DNA of 64,000 nt, taken from Streptomyces sp. Act143. GTDB lineage: Bacteria > Actinomycetota > Actinomycetes > Streptomycetales > Streptomycetaceae. Positions 1 through 7,383 of the stretch are shown here, piece by piece. Each line of letters begins with the position of its first letter. The first letter of the stretch is position 1. The stretch covers positions 5,395,393 through 5,459,392 of the forward strand of contig NZ_QFRX01000001.1 in the NCBI RefSeq assembly GCF_003143935.1, read 5' to 3'. The position numbers and the translations under genes were made by a program. Below the pieces are notes generated by a model, which was not told where the DNA came from, made no database searches, and saw nothing but the letters and a program-made list of their open reading frames with translations.

Positions 1-273
1 CACCGGGAACGGCTCCCGGCCGGCCGCCACCGTGCCGTCGACCGGCCCGCCCGGCCCCGCCACCGGAAACGGCTCCCGGCCGACCCACACCGTCACGTCG
101 GCCAGCCCGGCGTGTGCCACGAGCCGCCCTTGGCGCCGGATGCCGAAGTGCACGTCCTTGTCCCGTGACCGCACCCCGAACGCGGCGACCTCCCAGGGGT
201 CGTCGACACCGCCGGTGATCTCGTCGAGGTCGGCCTTCGTGTACTGGGGGTGCCGGACGGCCGAGTACGTCAT
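1..273 (-). CDS. GNAT-like N-acetyltransferase, 3' part outside window
   Basis: The reading frame opens at an ATG (271-273, minus strand) 16 nt after the stop of the APH-like gene upstream and runs off the left edge without a stop. The visible ~91 residues begin MTYSAVRHPQYTKADLDEI and contain a basic stretch followed by GRLVAHAGLADVTVWVG, which fits strands 2-4 of a GNAT fold. No catalytic or acetyl-CoA loop is visible because the gene is cut by the window edge. The segment GREPFPVAG occurs twice 24 residues apart, so a short internal duplication is present. Family assignment is an inference from a short fragment; substrate unknown. Confidence 0.5.
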   Translation of the reverse strand, partial: MTYSAVRHPQYTKADLDEITGGVDDPWEVAAFGVRSRDKDVHFGIRRQGRLVAHAGLADVTVWVGREPFPVAGPGGPVDGTVAAGREPFPV

Positions 274-289
274 GAAGATCGTCGTCGCA

Positions 290-1300
290 TCAGGGCCGCT
301 CGGCCGACCACAGCCCCCGCAGCCACTCCGCGCACGCCGCGTCCCCCGCCGGGAGGTGTGTGCCCGGGAAGAGGCGGGTCCAGGCGCGGGTGGGGGCGAG
401 GGCGCCCAGGCGGGTCGCCAGGGTCAGGGCGCGGCGGAGTCCGGGCAGCGTACGGCCGTCTCCCGTCCAGGGTTCCAGGTACGCGTCGCGCAGCCTGGGC
501 AGTGCCTGCGGGCCGTACCGTTCGCGGACTCTGCGGGCCGGGACGGTGAAGCTGCAGAAGGGGTGGGAGAGGTTGGCGTCGCCCCAGTCGAAGAACGTGA
601 AGCGGCCGGGCGCGGGGCGCAGGAGCTGGCCGTCGTGCAGATCGCAGTGGTCGAGGGAGTCGGGGACGCCGGTGGCGGCGAGTTCCGCGCACCAGTCGAG
701 GAGGCGGGGGCGGAGGGCGTGCAGGCGGGTCCGGTCCTCCGGCTCCAGGGCGGTGTTCGCCGCGACGGCGGCGTCGAAGATGCCGGGCAGGGCGGCGGCG
801 CGGGCGTCCGGGACACCGAGGCGGCCGAGCTCGTCGACGTACGGGAGCAGCGCGCGCTGCATGCTCGCGTACTGCCGCAGCGCCTCCTCCCAGGCCCGGA
901 TGTCGGCGGCGCCGCGCTCCAGCGCGTCCCGGAAGAGTTCGCCGCCGTGCGGCAGCAGCGACCAGCCGCGTCCGGCGTCGACGGCGAGCGGCTCCAGCAC
1001 GTGTTCCGGAACCCGGCGGGCCAGCGCGGCGGTGAGCGCGCCCTCGAAGGCGCTGCCGGGCGGGTTGGCCTTGAACCATACGGACCGGACATCGGCCCCG
1101 TCGGTCACCTCGATGCGCACGAGCACCGACCACGGCCGCAGCCGCACCCGCCACCGCTCCGCCGTCACGCGCAGCCCCCGCGCGGCGAGTCCCTCCCGTA
1201 TCCAGTCGAGCGCGGCGCGCCGCCACTCCTGCTGCTCCCAGGGGGTCACGGCGTCCCGGTAGGTCCCTCGGTCCACGACCGTCGGCGTCTGTCGCTGCAC
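290..1300 (-). CDS. Aminoglycoside-phosphotransferase-fold protein
   Basis: About 336 residues. The C-terminal half shows the APH/choline-kinase catalytic loop HCDLHDGQLL (the usual HGDLHxxN with N replaced by Q) and the metal-binding segment FFDWGDANLSHPF, so an ATP-dependent small-molecule kinase fold is well supported. The substrate cannot be inferred. I place the start at the GTG at 1298-1300 because family similarity begins just after it (WEQQEWRRAALDWIREGL); the open frame continues far upstream but that part has no protein character. The GNAT-like gene follows after 16 nt, so the two are probably cotranscribed. The same fold turns up again in the lanthipeptide cluster, but this copy is unrelated in context. 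Confidence 0.75.
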   Translation of the reverse strand: MQRQTPTVVDRGTYRDAVTPWEQQEWRRAALDWIREGLAARGLRVTAERWRVRLRPWSVLVRIEVTDGADVRSVWFKANPPGSAFEGALTAALARRVPEHVLEPLAVDAGRGWSLLPHGGELFRDALERGAADIRAWEEALRQYASMQRALLPYVDELGRLGVPDARAAALPGIFDAAVAANTALEPEDRTRLHALRPRLLDWCAELAATGVPDSLDHCDLHDGQLLRPAPGRFTFFDWGDANLSHPFCSFTVPARRVRERYGPQALPRLRDAYLEPWTGDGRTLPGLRRALTLATRLGALAPTRAWTRLFPGTHLPAGDAACAEWLRGLWSAERP

Positions 1301-1406
1301 CTGGTCATCCGAACATCGCCGACGCCGGCGGGACCAGCGGTTTTCGCCGCGTCGCCGGGCACTGAGAGGATCACCGGGACCGTAGGTGTGCGTGAGGTGG
1401 GGAAAC

Positions 1407-1628
1407 ATGGGGCTCGTCGTACTGCTCTGCATCCTGGTGCTGGTGGTGTTCGGGTGTGTCTGCGTGGTGTGGGCCGCGCGCGGCGGGCCGCGGTGGGTGC
1501 GGGGCGTGGCCGCGGTGACGACCGGGCTGGGCGAGGTCGTGCGGGTCCTGGCGAAGAGCAGCAAGCGGAGCGGGAGAGGCAACTCCGGTTTCGGTTCCGA
1601 CTCCGGCGGTGACGGCGGCAGTGACTGA
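1407..1628 (+). CDS. Small single-pass membrane protein
   Basis: 73 residues. Residues 2-22 (GLVVLLCILVLVVFGCVCVV) form one hydrophobic segment with two cysteines, followed by a basic region (ARGGPRWVRG, KSSKRSGR) and a Gly/Ser/Asp-rich tail. The ATG at 1407 follows a good ribosome binding site (GGTGGGGAAAC); an in-frame GTG at 1386 is possible but less well spaced. No family recognised. It stands alone between a divergent kinase-fold gene and the FG-GAP lipoprotein gene. Confidence 0.55.
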   Translation: MGLVVLLCILVLVVFGCVCVVWAARGGPRWVRGVAAVTTGLGEVVRVLAKSSKRSGRGNSGFGSDSGGDGGSD

Positions 1629-1712
1629 GCCGATCCGGCCCGCCCCTTAACCCCGCCGCCGAACGCGTGCATCATTGCGAGGTCGTTGTCGATGATGCTG
1701 ACGAGGTGAGCG

Positions 1713-3008
1713 GTGCGCGTGCGAAGAGCCGGGACGGGGACCGCGGTGCTCTGCGGTGTGCTGCTGGTCGCCTCCTGCGGGCCCACCCAGCACGCCGAGA
1801 GCGACGACCGTGCGACCGGCGCCGCCGTGCGGGCCGACAGCGCGCCCGCGCTGCTGCCCGTGCCGCGCGGCGACGGCAGTGAGGTCCCCGACGACTTCAA
1901 CGGGGACGGACACCGCGACCTCGTCCTCAACGACCTCGTCAAGGCGGAGAGCCACACCGACGACCCCGGCATCGGCATCGTCTACGGCAGCGCGCGTGGA
2001 CTGCGTTCGGGGGCGCGGCAGTTGGTGAGCGCCAAGAGGCAGGCGGTGGCCACCAAGGGGCAACTCCCGGCCGTCTTCGACGCGGAGGCGAGCTGTGACC
2101 TCGACGGGGACGGGTTCACCGACCTCGTCGTCTCCACCGACCCGCCCTTCGACGGACAGGGGCAGCCGCCGGTCCCGTTGCAGGTGCTGTTCGGTTCGCC
2201 GTCCGGGCTGGCCGGCAAGGCCGTCAAGCTCGCCGTCCCGGCCCGGGCCCGCGCGGGCAACGACTGGGCGGACCAGCCGGTGTGCGGGGACTTCGACGGG
2301 GACGGTGCCGAGGACCTGGTGCTGCACGCCTCGGGCGGTCGGCTCAGCTATCTGCAGGGACCTTTCAGCAGGAAGGGTGCCCCGCGGCGGGCCGGTGCCC
2401 CGATCCCGTCGCCCGGCCAGGTGCCCACCGGCCCGGCCGCCGACGTGAACCTCGACGGGTACGACGACCTCGTCGTCCGTACCGCCGAGGGCACCGCCGC
2501 CTCGGCCGTCGTCCTCGGCGGGCCCACCGGACCGACCCGGACCGGTGCCACCCTCCCCGCCGGCATCGACGTCGCCCTCGGCCGCTTCGGCAAGGGCAAG
2601 GCGTGGGACGCGGCCGTCGGTGCGATGGGCGGCACCGCGCTGCGCTACGACCTGCCCGACGCCGTACGCGGCACCCTCGCGTCCCCGGGTTCGATGCTCG
2701 ACGCCGCCGACTTCGACGGGGACGGGCGGAGCGAACTCGTCTCCAGCGGCTCGCGGGTGAAGGTCTTCAGGGGGCTGGCGACGGGATTGTCCGCGTCGGC
2801 CCTGGTCACCGTGGAACCGCACGCCGTCGGCACCTCGCGCGTCGTGGGCGTCGGCGACTTCGACGGGGACGGCCGGGCGGACCTCGCGGTGCGCACGTAC
2901 CGGGGCGAGACGAGGGACACCGTCGCGGTGTTCCCCGGCGCGAAGAAGGGTGTGGTGTCCGCCGAACCGGCCGTCACCTTCTCCACGTCCGCGTTCCTCA
3001 CGGGGTGA
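1713..3008 (+). CDS. FG-GAP/VCBS repeat lipoprotein
   Basis: 431 residues, exported. The N-terminus has a basic start, a hydrophobic core and a lipobox ending VASC (Cys about residue 21), so it should be lipid-anchored outside the membrane. The rest is a run of FG-GAP repeats, each with a calcium-binding-like acidic loop: DFNGDGHRDL, CDLDGDGFTDL, GDFDGDGAEDL, ADVNLDGYDDL, ADFDGDGRSEL and GDFDGDGRADL, enough for a six- or seven-bladed propeller. These repeats are known for ligand or surface binding; no enzymatic domain is present. The GTG start at 1713 is preceded by GACGAGGTGAG. Ligand unknown. Confidence 0.85.
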   Translation: MRVRRAGTGTAVLCGVLLVASCGPTQHAESDDRATGAAVRADSAPALLPVPRGDGSEVPDDFNGDGHRDLVLNDLVKAESHTDDPGIGIVYGSARGLRSGARQLVSAKRQAVATKGQLPAVFDAEASCDLDGDGFTDLVVSTDPPFDGQGQPPVPLQVLFGSPSGLAGKAVKLAVPARARAGNDWADQPVCGDFDGDGAEDLVLHASGGRLSYLQGPFSRKGAPRRAGAPIPSPGQVPTGPAADVNLDGYDDLVVRTAEGTAASAVVLGGPTGPTRTGATLPAGIDVALGRFGKGKAWDAAVGAMGGTALRYDLPDAVRGTLASPGSMLDAADFDGDGRSELVSSGSRVKVFRGLATGLSASALVTVEPHAVGTSRVVGVGDFDGDGRADLAVRTYRGETRDTVAVFPGAKKGVVSAEPAVTFSTSAFLTG

Positions 3009-3018
3009 GGCACGGCGC

Positions 3019-3113
3019 TCGCCGAAGGTGACCGGCTGCGGGGCGGCATCCTGCGTACGGTGTGGTGTCGGGTCGCCGGAGGGTGACCGGCCGCGCGGCA
3101 GCACCCTGCGTAC
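3019..3113. repeat. Two-copy direct repeat, period 54 nt
   Basis: Two near-identical segments, 3019-3059 and 3073-3113, both run from TCGCC through GGTGACCGGC to CCTGCGTACG. They lie in the gap between the FG-GAP gene and the decayed DUF817 gene. No coding role is seen. Confidence 0.6.
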
Positions 3114-3135
3114 GCACAGGTGCCGGGGTGCCGGA

Positions 3136-3740
3136 ATGCAACCCTCCGTGTGGGCCCGCGCTCTGCAGCACCATGCGTCCCCGTCTCCCCCGCACCCTGC
3201 CGGCCCGCACCGCACACCTATTCTCTTCCGTCAGCTCGTCCGCCCCGCCTGGCTCCAGGCCCGCTGCTGCGGGTTCGCCGTCGCCCTGTTCGGCGGCATG
3301 GCGGCCGCCACCCTGCTCCCGCCGCTGCCGGTGGCGCGCTACGACCTGCTCCTCGCGTACGGCGTCCTGCTTGACCGGCGTGGGCTTCCTGCTGGGCTGG
3401 GAGACGCGTCGTGAGGTGCCGCTGTACGGCGGGTTCATGTACGCGGCGGTCGGCAGGTACCTCTGCCGTGCCTGGCGGCTGCTGGAGCTGTCGCTGACCG
3501 GCTACCGGGCCCGCGCCACCGCCGCCACCGCCGTCCTGCTGTACGCCGGCTTCCTCACCCGCCACTGGACACCCGACCTGCGCCTGCCGCTCGCCGCGCT
3601 GCCGGCGGCGATGACCGCGGGCTGAGTGCACCACACGGTCGGCGCCCGCCGGTACCGGATGCCGCCGGCCCTGTCCTGCGCGCTGCTGATCAGCGTCACC
3701 TTCGTCATCTGCGGGACGCGGGCGCACACGGCGACGCCCC
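3136..3740 (+). pseudogene. Decayed DUF817 membrane protein gene
   Basis: Pieces of a DUF817-type integral membrane protein can be read in order but not in one frame. Frame 1 gives QLVRPAWLQARCCGF...VARYDLLLAYGVLL up to about 3372. The next frame then continues LTGVGFLLGWETRREV, jumps directly to PLYGGFMYAAVGRYLCRAW (the family normally has about 40 residues between these, so a deletion near 3413 is likely), and continues to a TGA at 3623-3625. After the stop VHHTVGARRYRMPPALS still matches the family. So there is one frameshift, one internal deletion, one stop and loss of the C-terminus. No intact product is expected. The family comparison is from memory. Confidence 0.65.
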
Positions 3741-3768
3741 CTGCCGAAACCTCGGACAGGGGGCGTCG
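3732..3768. terminator. Terminator hairpin after the Fe-S oxidoreductase gene
   Basis: CGACGCCCCCTG and CAGGGGGCGTCG form a perfect 12-bp stem with a 13-nt loop, 24 nt past the stop of the minus-strand oxidoreductase gene. It also lies just after the decayed plus-strand gene. Confidence 0.75.
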
Positions 3769-3791
3769 TACGGCCGTACCGGCCTCGCGGG

Positions 3792-6074
3792 CTACTTGAC
3801 CGGCTCGGACTCCGGGGCGGTCTCCGTCTCCTCCTCGCCGGCCGGGTCGACCGGGGTCTTGACGGACTCCAGCAGCAGCTGGGCGACGTCGACGACGGTG
3901 ATCGACTCCTTGGCCTTGCCCTCGTTCTTCTTGCCGTTCACGGAGTCCGTGAGCATGACCAGGCAGAACGGGCAGGCGGTGGACACGATGTCCGGGTTGA
4001 GGGAGAGGGCCTCGTCGACGCGCTCGTTGTTGATGCGCTTGCCGATCCGCTCCTCCATCCACATCCGCGCGCCACCGGCGCCGCAGCAGAAGCCGCGCTC
4101 CTTGTGGCGGTGCATCTCCTCGTTCCTCAGGCCCGGGACGTTGGCGATGATCTCGCGCGGCGGCGTGTAGATCTTGTTGTGGCGGCCCAGGTAGCAGGGG
4201 TCGTGGTAGGTGATGATGCCCTCGACCGGGGTGACCGGGGTGAGCTTGCCCTCGTCCACCAGGTGCTGGAGCAGCTGGGTGTGGTGGATGACCTCGTAGT
4301 CGCCGCCGAGCTGCGGGTACTCGTTGCCGAGCGTGTTGAGGCAGTGCGGGCAGGTGGCGACGATCTTCTTGGCCGACTTGGGCTTCGCCGACTCGGGCAC
4401 GACCTTGCCGTCCTCGTCCATCTCCTCGCCGAAGGCGGCGTTGAGGGACATGACGTTCTCCATGCCGAGCTCCTGGAACAGGGGCTCGTTGCCGAGGCGG
4501 CGGGCGGAGTCACCGGTGCACTTCTCGTCGCCGCCCATGATGGCGAACTTGACGCCCGCCATGTGCAGCAGCTCCGCGAAGGCCTTGGTGGTCTTCTTGG
4601 CGCGGTCCTCCAGGGCGCCGGCGCAGCCGACCCAGTACAGGTACTCGACCTCGGAGAGGTCCTCGATGTCCTTGCCGACGACCGGCACCTCGAAGTCGAC
4701 TTCCTTCGTCCACTCCAGGCGCTGCTTCTTGGCCAGGCCCCAGGGGTTGCCCTTCTTCTCCAGGTTCTTGAGCATCGTGCCCGCCTCGGACGGGAACGCG
4801 GACTCGATCATCACCTGGTAGCGGCGCATGTCGACGATGTGGTCGACGTGCTCGATGTCGACCGGGCACTGCTCGACGCAGGCGCCGCAGGTGGTGCAGG
4901 ACCACAGGACGTCCGGGTCGATGACGCCGTTCTCCTCGACGGTGCCGATCAGCGGGCGCTCGGCCTCGGCGAGGGCGGCGGCGGGGACGCCCGCCAGCTG
5001 CTCCTCGGACGCCTTCTCCTCGCCCTCCATGGTCTTGCCGCCACCCGCGAGCAGGTAGGGCGCCTTGGCGTGGGAGTGGTCGCGCAGCGACATGATCAGC
5101 AGCTTCGGGGAGAGCGGCTTGCCGGTGTTCCAGGCCGGGCACTGCGACTGGCAGCGACCGCACTCGGTGCAGGTGGAGAAGTCCAGCAGGCCCTTCCAGG
5201 AGAACTGCTCGACCTGGGAGACGCCGAAGACGTCGTCGTCACCGGGGTCGGTGAAGTCGATCGGCTTGCCGCCCGACGTCATCGGCTGAAGCGCGCCCAG
5301 GGCGGTGCGGCCGTCGGCGTCGCGCTTGAACCAGATGTTCGGGAAGGCGAGGAAGCGGTGCCAGGCGACGCTCATGTCGGCGTTGAGCGAGACGACGATC
5401 ATCCAGATGAAGGAGACGCTGACCTTGATCCCGGCGAACAGGTAGACCAGGTTCTGCAGCGTGGAGACGTCGAGGTCACGCAGGGCGGCGACCAGCGGGT
5501 ACGAGGCGAAGTAGGCGGCCTCGTAGTGCTCCACGTGGTGCAGCGAGCCCTCCAGGCCGCGCAGGATGTAGATCACGGTGCCGATGGTGAGGATGACGTA
5601 CTCGACGAAGTACGCCTGCCAGGCCGTGGACCCGGCGAAGCGGGACTTGCGGCCGGCCCGGGAGGGCAGGTTCAGCAGCCGGATCGGGATGAGGATCGCG
5701 ATGCCCACCGTGGTCATCACGGTGATGAACTCGACGTACATCTCCCAGGGCAGCCAGCCGCCGATGACCGGCAGCTGGAAGTCGGCCTGGAAGAGCTGGC
5801 CGATGGCCTGGCCCAGGATCGGGATCAGGGTCAGGAAGCCGATGGCGACGAACCAGTGGGCGAAGCCCACGATGCCCCAGCGGTTCATGCGCGTGTGACC
5901 CAGGAACTCCTTCACCAGGGTGACGCTGCGCTGGTAGGGGTTGTCGGTCCGGGCACCGGCCGGCAGCGGCTGTCCGAGCATGAAGAAGCGGACGAACTGC
6001 GCGATGACGCGTGCGAAGAGTGCTGCGCCGACCACGGTCAGGACCAGCGACACGATGATCGCTGCGAGTTGCAT
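3792..6074 (-). CDS. Membrane Fe-S oxidoreductase, EtfD-like (CCG domains)
   Basis: 760 residues. The first ~250 residues have five or so membrane segments (for example LAAIIVSLVLTVVGAALFA and FITVMTTVGIAILIPIRLL). Two [4Fe-4S] ferredoxin motifs follow, CTECGRCQSQCP (~285) and CTTCGACVEQCP (~395). The C-terminal half holds two cysteine-rich CCG domains (CPHC...DPCYLGRHN, GFCCGAGG, CPFCLVML) like those of heterodisulfide reductase and glycolate oxidase subunits. The same arrangement occurs in mycobacterial EtfD (Rv0338c), which passes electrons from ETF to menaquinone in beta-oxidation; a role in feeding the quinone pool is inferred from that. The tail is acidic. Transcribed alone and ends at a strong terminator. 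Confidence 0.85.
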   Translation of the reverse strand: MQLAAIIVSLVLTVVGAALFARVIAQFVRFFMLGQPLPAGARTDNPYQRSVTLVKEFLGHTRMNRWGIVGFAHWFVAIGFLTLIPILGQAIGQLFQADFQLPVIGGWLPWEMYVEFITVMTTVGIAILIPIRLLNLPSRAGRKSRFAGSTAWQAYFVEYVILTIGTVIYILRGLEGSLHHVEHYEAAYFASYPLVAALRDLDVSTLQNLVYLFAGIKVSVSFIWMIVVSLNADMSVAWHRFLAFPNIWFKRDADGRTALGALQPMTSGGKPIDFTDPGDDDVFGVSQVEQFSWKGLLDFSTCTECGRCQSQCPAWNTGKPLSPKLLIMSLRDHSHAKAPYLLAGGGKTMEGEEKASEEQLAGVPAAALAEAERPLIGTVEENGVIDPDVLWSCTTCGACVEQCPVDIEHVDHIVDMRRYQVMIESAFPSEAGTMLKNLEKKGNPWGLAKKQRLEWTKEVDFEVPVVGKDIEDLSEVEYLYWVGCAGALEDRAKKTTKAFAELLHMAGVKFAIMGGDEKCTGDSARRLGNEPLFQELGMENVMSLNAAFGEEMDEDGKVVPESAKPKSAKKIVATCPHCLNTLGNEYPQLGGDYEVIHHTQLLQHLVDEGKLTPVTPVEGIITYHDPCYLGRHNKIYTPPREIIANVPGLRNEEMHRHKERGFCCGAGGARMWMEERIGKRINNERVDEALSLNPDIVSTACPFCLVMLTDSVNGKKNEGKAKESITVVDVAQLLLESVKTPVDPAGEEETETAPESEPVK

Positions 6075-6248
6075 GTCGGGGGCTCCTCGGGCCTGGGCGG
6101 GGCGAGATTACTAAGCGGTAACTTATGCAGTCCTCTTGAGGGTACCCGCATCCTCGTTCGCACTGTAGCCAGCGCCGCGGTGATCTGTGTCGCTGAGGGT
6201 TGCCTTAAGGGGCGGCGGTGAGCATGTGGCAATCCGAACGTGTTATTC

Positions 6249-6263
6249 GTACCAAATTGGTAC
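6249..6263. promoter_or_regulatory. Perfect palindrome GTACCAAATTGGTAC
   Basis: A 15-bp perfect inverted repeat between the divergent oxidoreductase gene and the glycosyl-phosphate transferase gene. It sits 22 nt before the preferred start of the latter (6285). AT-rich symmetry in a GC-rich setting and this position make an operator likely; the regulator is unknown. Confidence 0.5.
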
Positions 6264-6284
6264 ATTCGTGACTACTTTAAGACG

Positions 6285-7289
6285 GTGCTCTATGGGATCG
6301 CCGCCGCCACGACCGCCCTGCTGCTGACCGCCGTCCTGGCGGCCGTACTCCGTGCCCCCGCCCTGCGCCTGGGCCTCGTCGACCGCCGTCGCCAGCAGCG
6401 CAAGGTGCCGCTGTCCGGGGGTGTGGCCGTGGTCCTCGCGACCTGTGCGGTCGCCGTCCTCGGGGAATGGGCGGGGGTCGCGCCGGTACGGGCCGGCGGG
6501 CTGCTGGTGGCGGCCGTCTCCGTCGCCGCCCTCGGCCTCGTCGCCGACCTGTGCCGGGTCCGCGCGCGCGTGCTCCTCGTCGGTACGGCCGTGGCCGCGG
6601 CCTGCGTGGTGCCGTACGAGGAGACCGGCGTCGTCGGCGGGGTGCTCGCCGTGGGCTGGATCGCGTTCGTGGCGCTCGGGTTCCGGGCCCTGGACCACGC
6701 CGACGGGCTCGCCGGGACCGTCGGGGTCGTCGCCGCCTTCGGGGTGGGCGCCTGTGCGGCGGCCGAGGTGATGGACGGGCTCGCGGTGCTGCTGAGCGTG
6801 CTGGCCGCCGCGCTGACCGGGTTCCTCATGCACAACTGGCCGCCCGCGCGCGTGGGGCTCGGCTCGGGCGGGGCGCTGTTCGCCGGGTTCGTGCTCGCGG
6901 CGGCGGCCGTGGTGGCCCGGACCGGGCACGAGGCGGCCGCCAGCGCGGGCGTGCTGTTCGCGCTCAACGCGGTCGCCGTCGCCGACGTCCTCCTGGTCGT
7001 GGCCGCCCGGCGGCTGGCCGGGCGGCGCGGTCCCGACCATCTCGGGCACCGGCTGCGCAGGCTCGGGCTGACCCCGCAGGGGACGGTCGTGGTGCTCGGG
7101 CTCGGGGCGTTCGCCGGGGTGCTCGTCGGGGTGCTGGAACACCTCGGGTGGGTGGGCGGAACGGGGGCGCTGTGGGTGGCCTCGGGTGCCCTGGTCGGCG
7201 TCCTCGCGCTGCTGCGAGTGAAGTCTTCCAGGGTTCCTCGACCGGTATCGCCGCAGGTCAGTCCGCAGTTGCGTGTAAGGAACGGATAA
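6285..7289 (+). CDS. WecA/MraY-type prenyl-phosphate glycosyl-1-P transferase homolog
   Basis: About 334 residues with roughly ten hydrophobic segments. The motif RALDHADGLAG (~139-149) corresponds to the catalytic DNxDGLxG loop of polyprenyl-phosphate GlcNAc-1-phosphate transferases, and HLGHRLRRLGLTPQ near the end corresponds to the conserved HHRL segment; RKVPLSGGVAV is also typical. Several catalytic positions are changed (DN to DH), so activity is not certain. The open frame starts at a GTG at 6240, but the palindrome 6249-6263 would then be coding; GTG 6285, directly before the first membrane segment, is preferred. Neither start has a good ribosome binding site. Confidence 0.7.
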   Translation: MLYGIAAATTALLLTAVLAAVLRAPALRLGLVDRRRQQRKVPLSGGVAVVLATCAVAVLGEWAGVAPVRAGGLLVAAVSVAALGLVADLCRVRARVLLVGTAVAAACVVPYEETGVVGGVLAVGWIAFVALGFRALDHADGLAGTVGVVAAFGVGACAAAEVMDGLAVLLSVLAAALTGFLMHNWPPARVGLGSGGALFAGFVLAAAAVVARTGHEAAASAGVLFALNAVAVADVLLVVAARRLAGRRGPDHLGHRLRRLGLTPQGTVVVLGLGAFAGVLVGVLEHLGWVGGTGALWVASGALVGVLALLRVKSSRVPRPVSPQVSPQLRVRNG

Positions 7290-7293
7290 GAGT

Positions 7294-7310
7294 TGAGCCT
7301 CACAGGCTCA
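7294..7310 (+). terminator. Short hairpin after the transferase gene
   Basis: TGAGCCT-CAC-AGGCTCA, a 7-bp perfect stem with a 3-nt loop just past the stop at 7289, separating this gene from the dnaK promoter. No T-run is present. Confidence 0.45.
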
Positions 7311-7343
7311 GGTCTGTTGACCCATTCGTCGGCGTCATGCACA

Positions 7344-7364
7344 CTTGAGTCCGTTCCACTCAAG
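7344..7364. promoter_or_regulatory. HAIR operator (HspR site) of the dnaK operon
   Basis: CTTGAGT-CCGTTCC-ACTCAAG matches the HAIR consensus CTTGAGT-N7-ACTCAAG exactly, 19 nt before the dnaK start codon. HspR, encoded as the last gene of the same operon, represses through such sites. A TTGACC at 7317-7322 is a possible -35 element, which would place the HAIR over the -10 and transcription start. Confidence 0.95.
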
Positions 7365-7383
7365 TCAGCTGGAGGAATCAACC

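Noticed and set aside
32..1612. Long plus-strand open frame over the kinase-fold gene
   Set aside because: Composition is Arg/Gly/Ala-rich without motifs; it is the antisense shadow of a well-supported minus-strand gene, common at this GC content.
3792..6074. Heterodisulfide reductase or glycolate oxidase subunit
   Set aside because: The CCG domains are shared, but the N-terminal membrane domain fused to two ferredoxin motifs fits EtfD-like proteins better, and no partner subunit genes are adjacent.
4104..6221. 705-codon plus-strand frame opposite the Fe-S oxidoreductase gene
   Set aside because: The minus strand has clear ferredoxin and CCG motifs; the plus frame is a Leu/Val/Asp-rich shadow with no family pattern.
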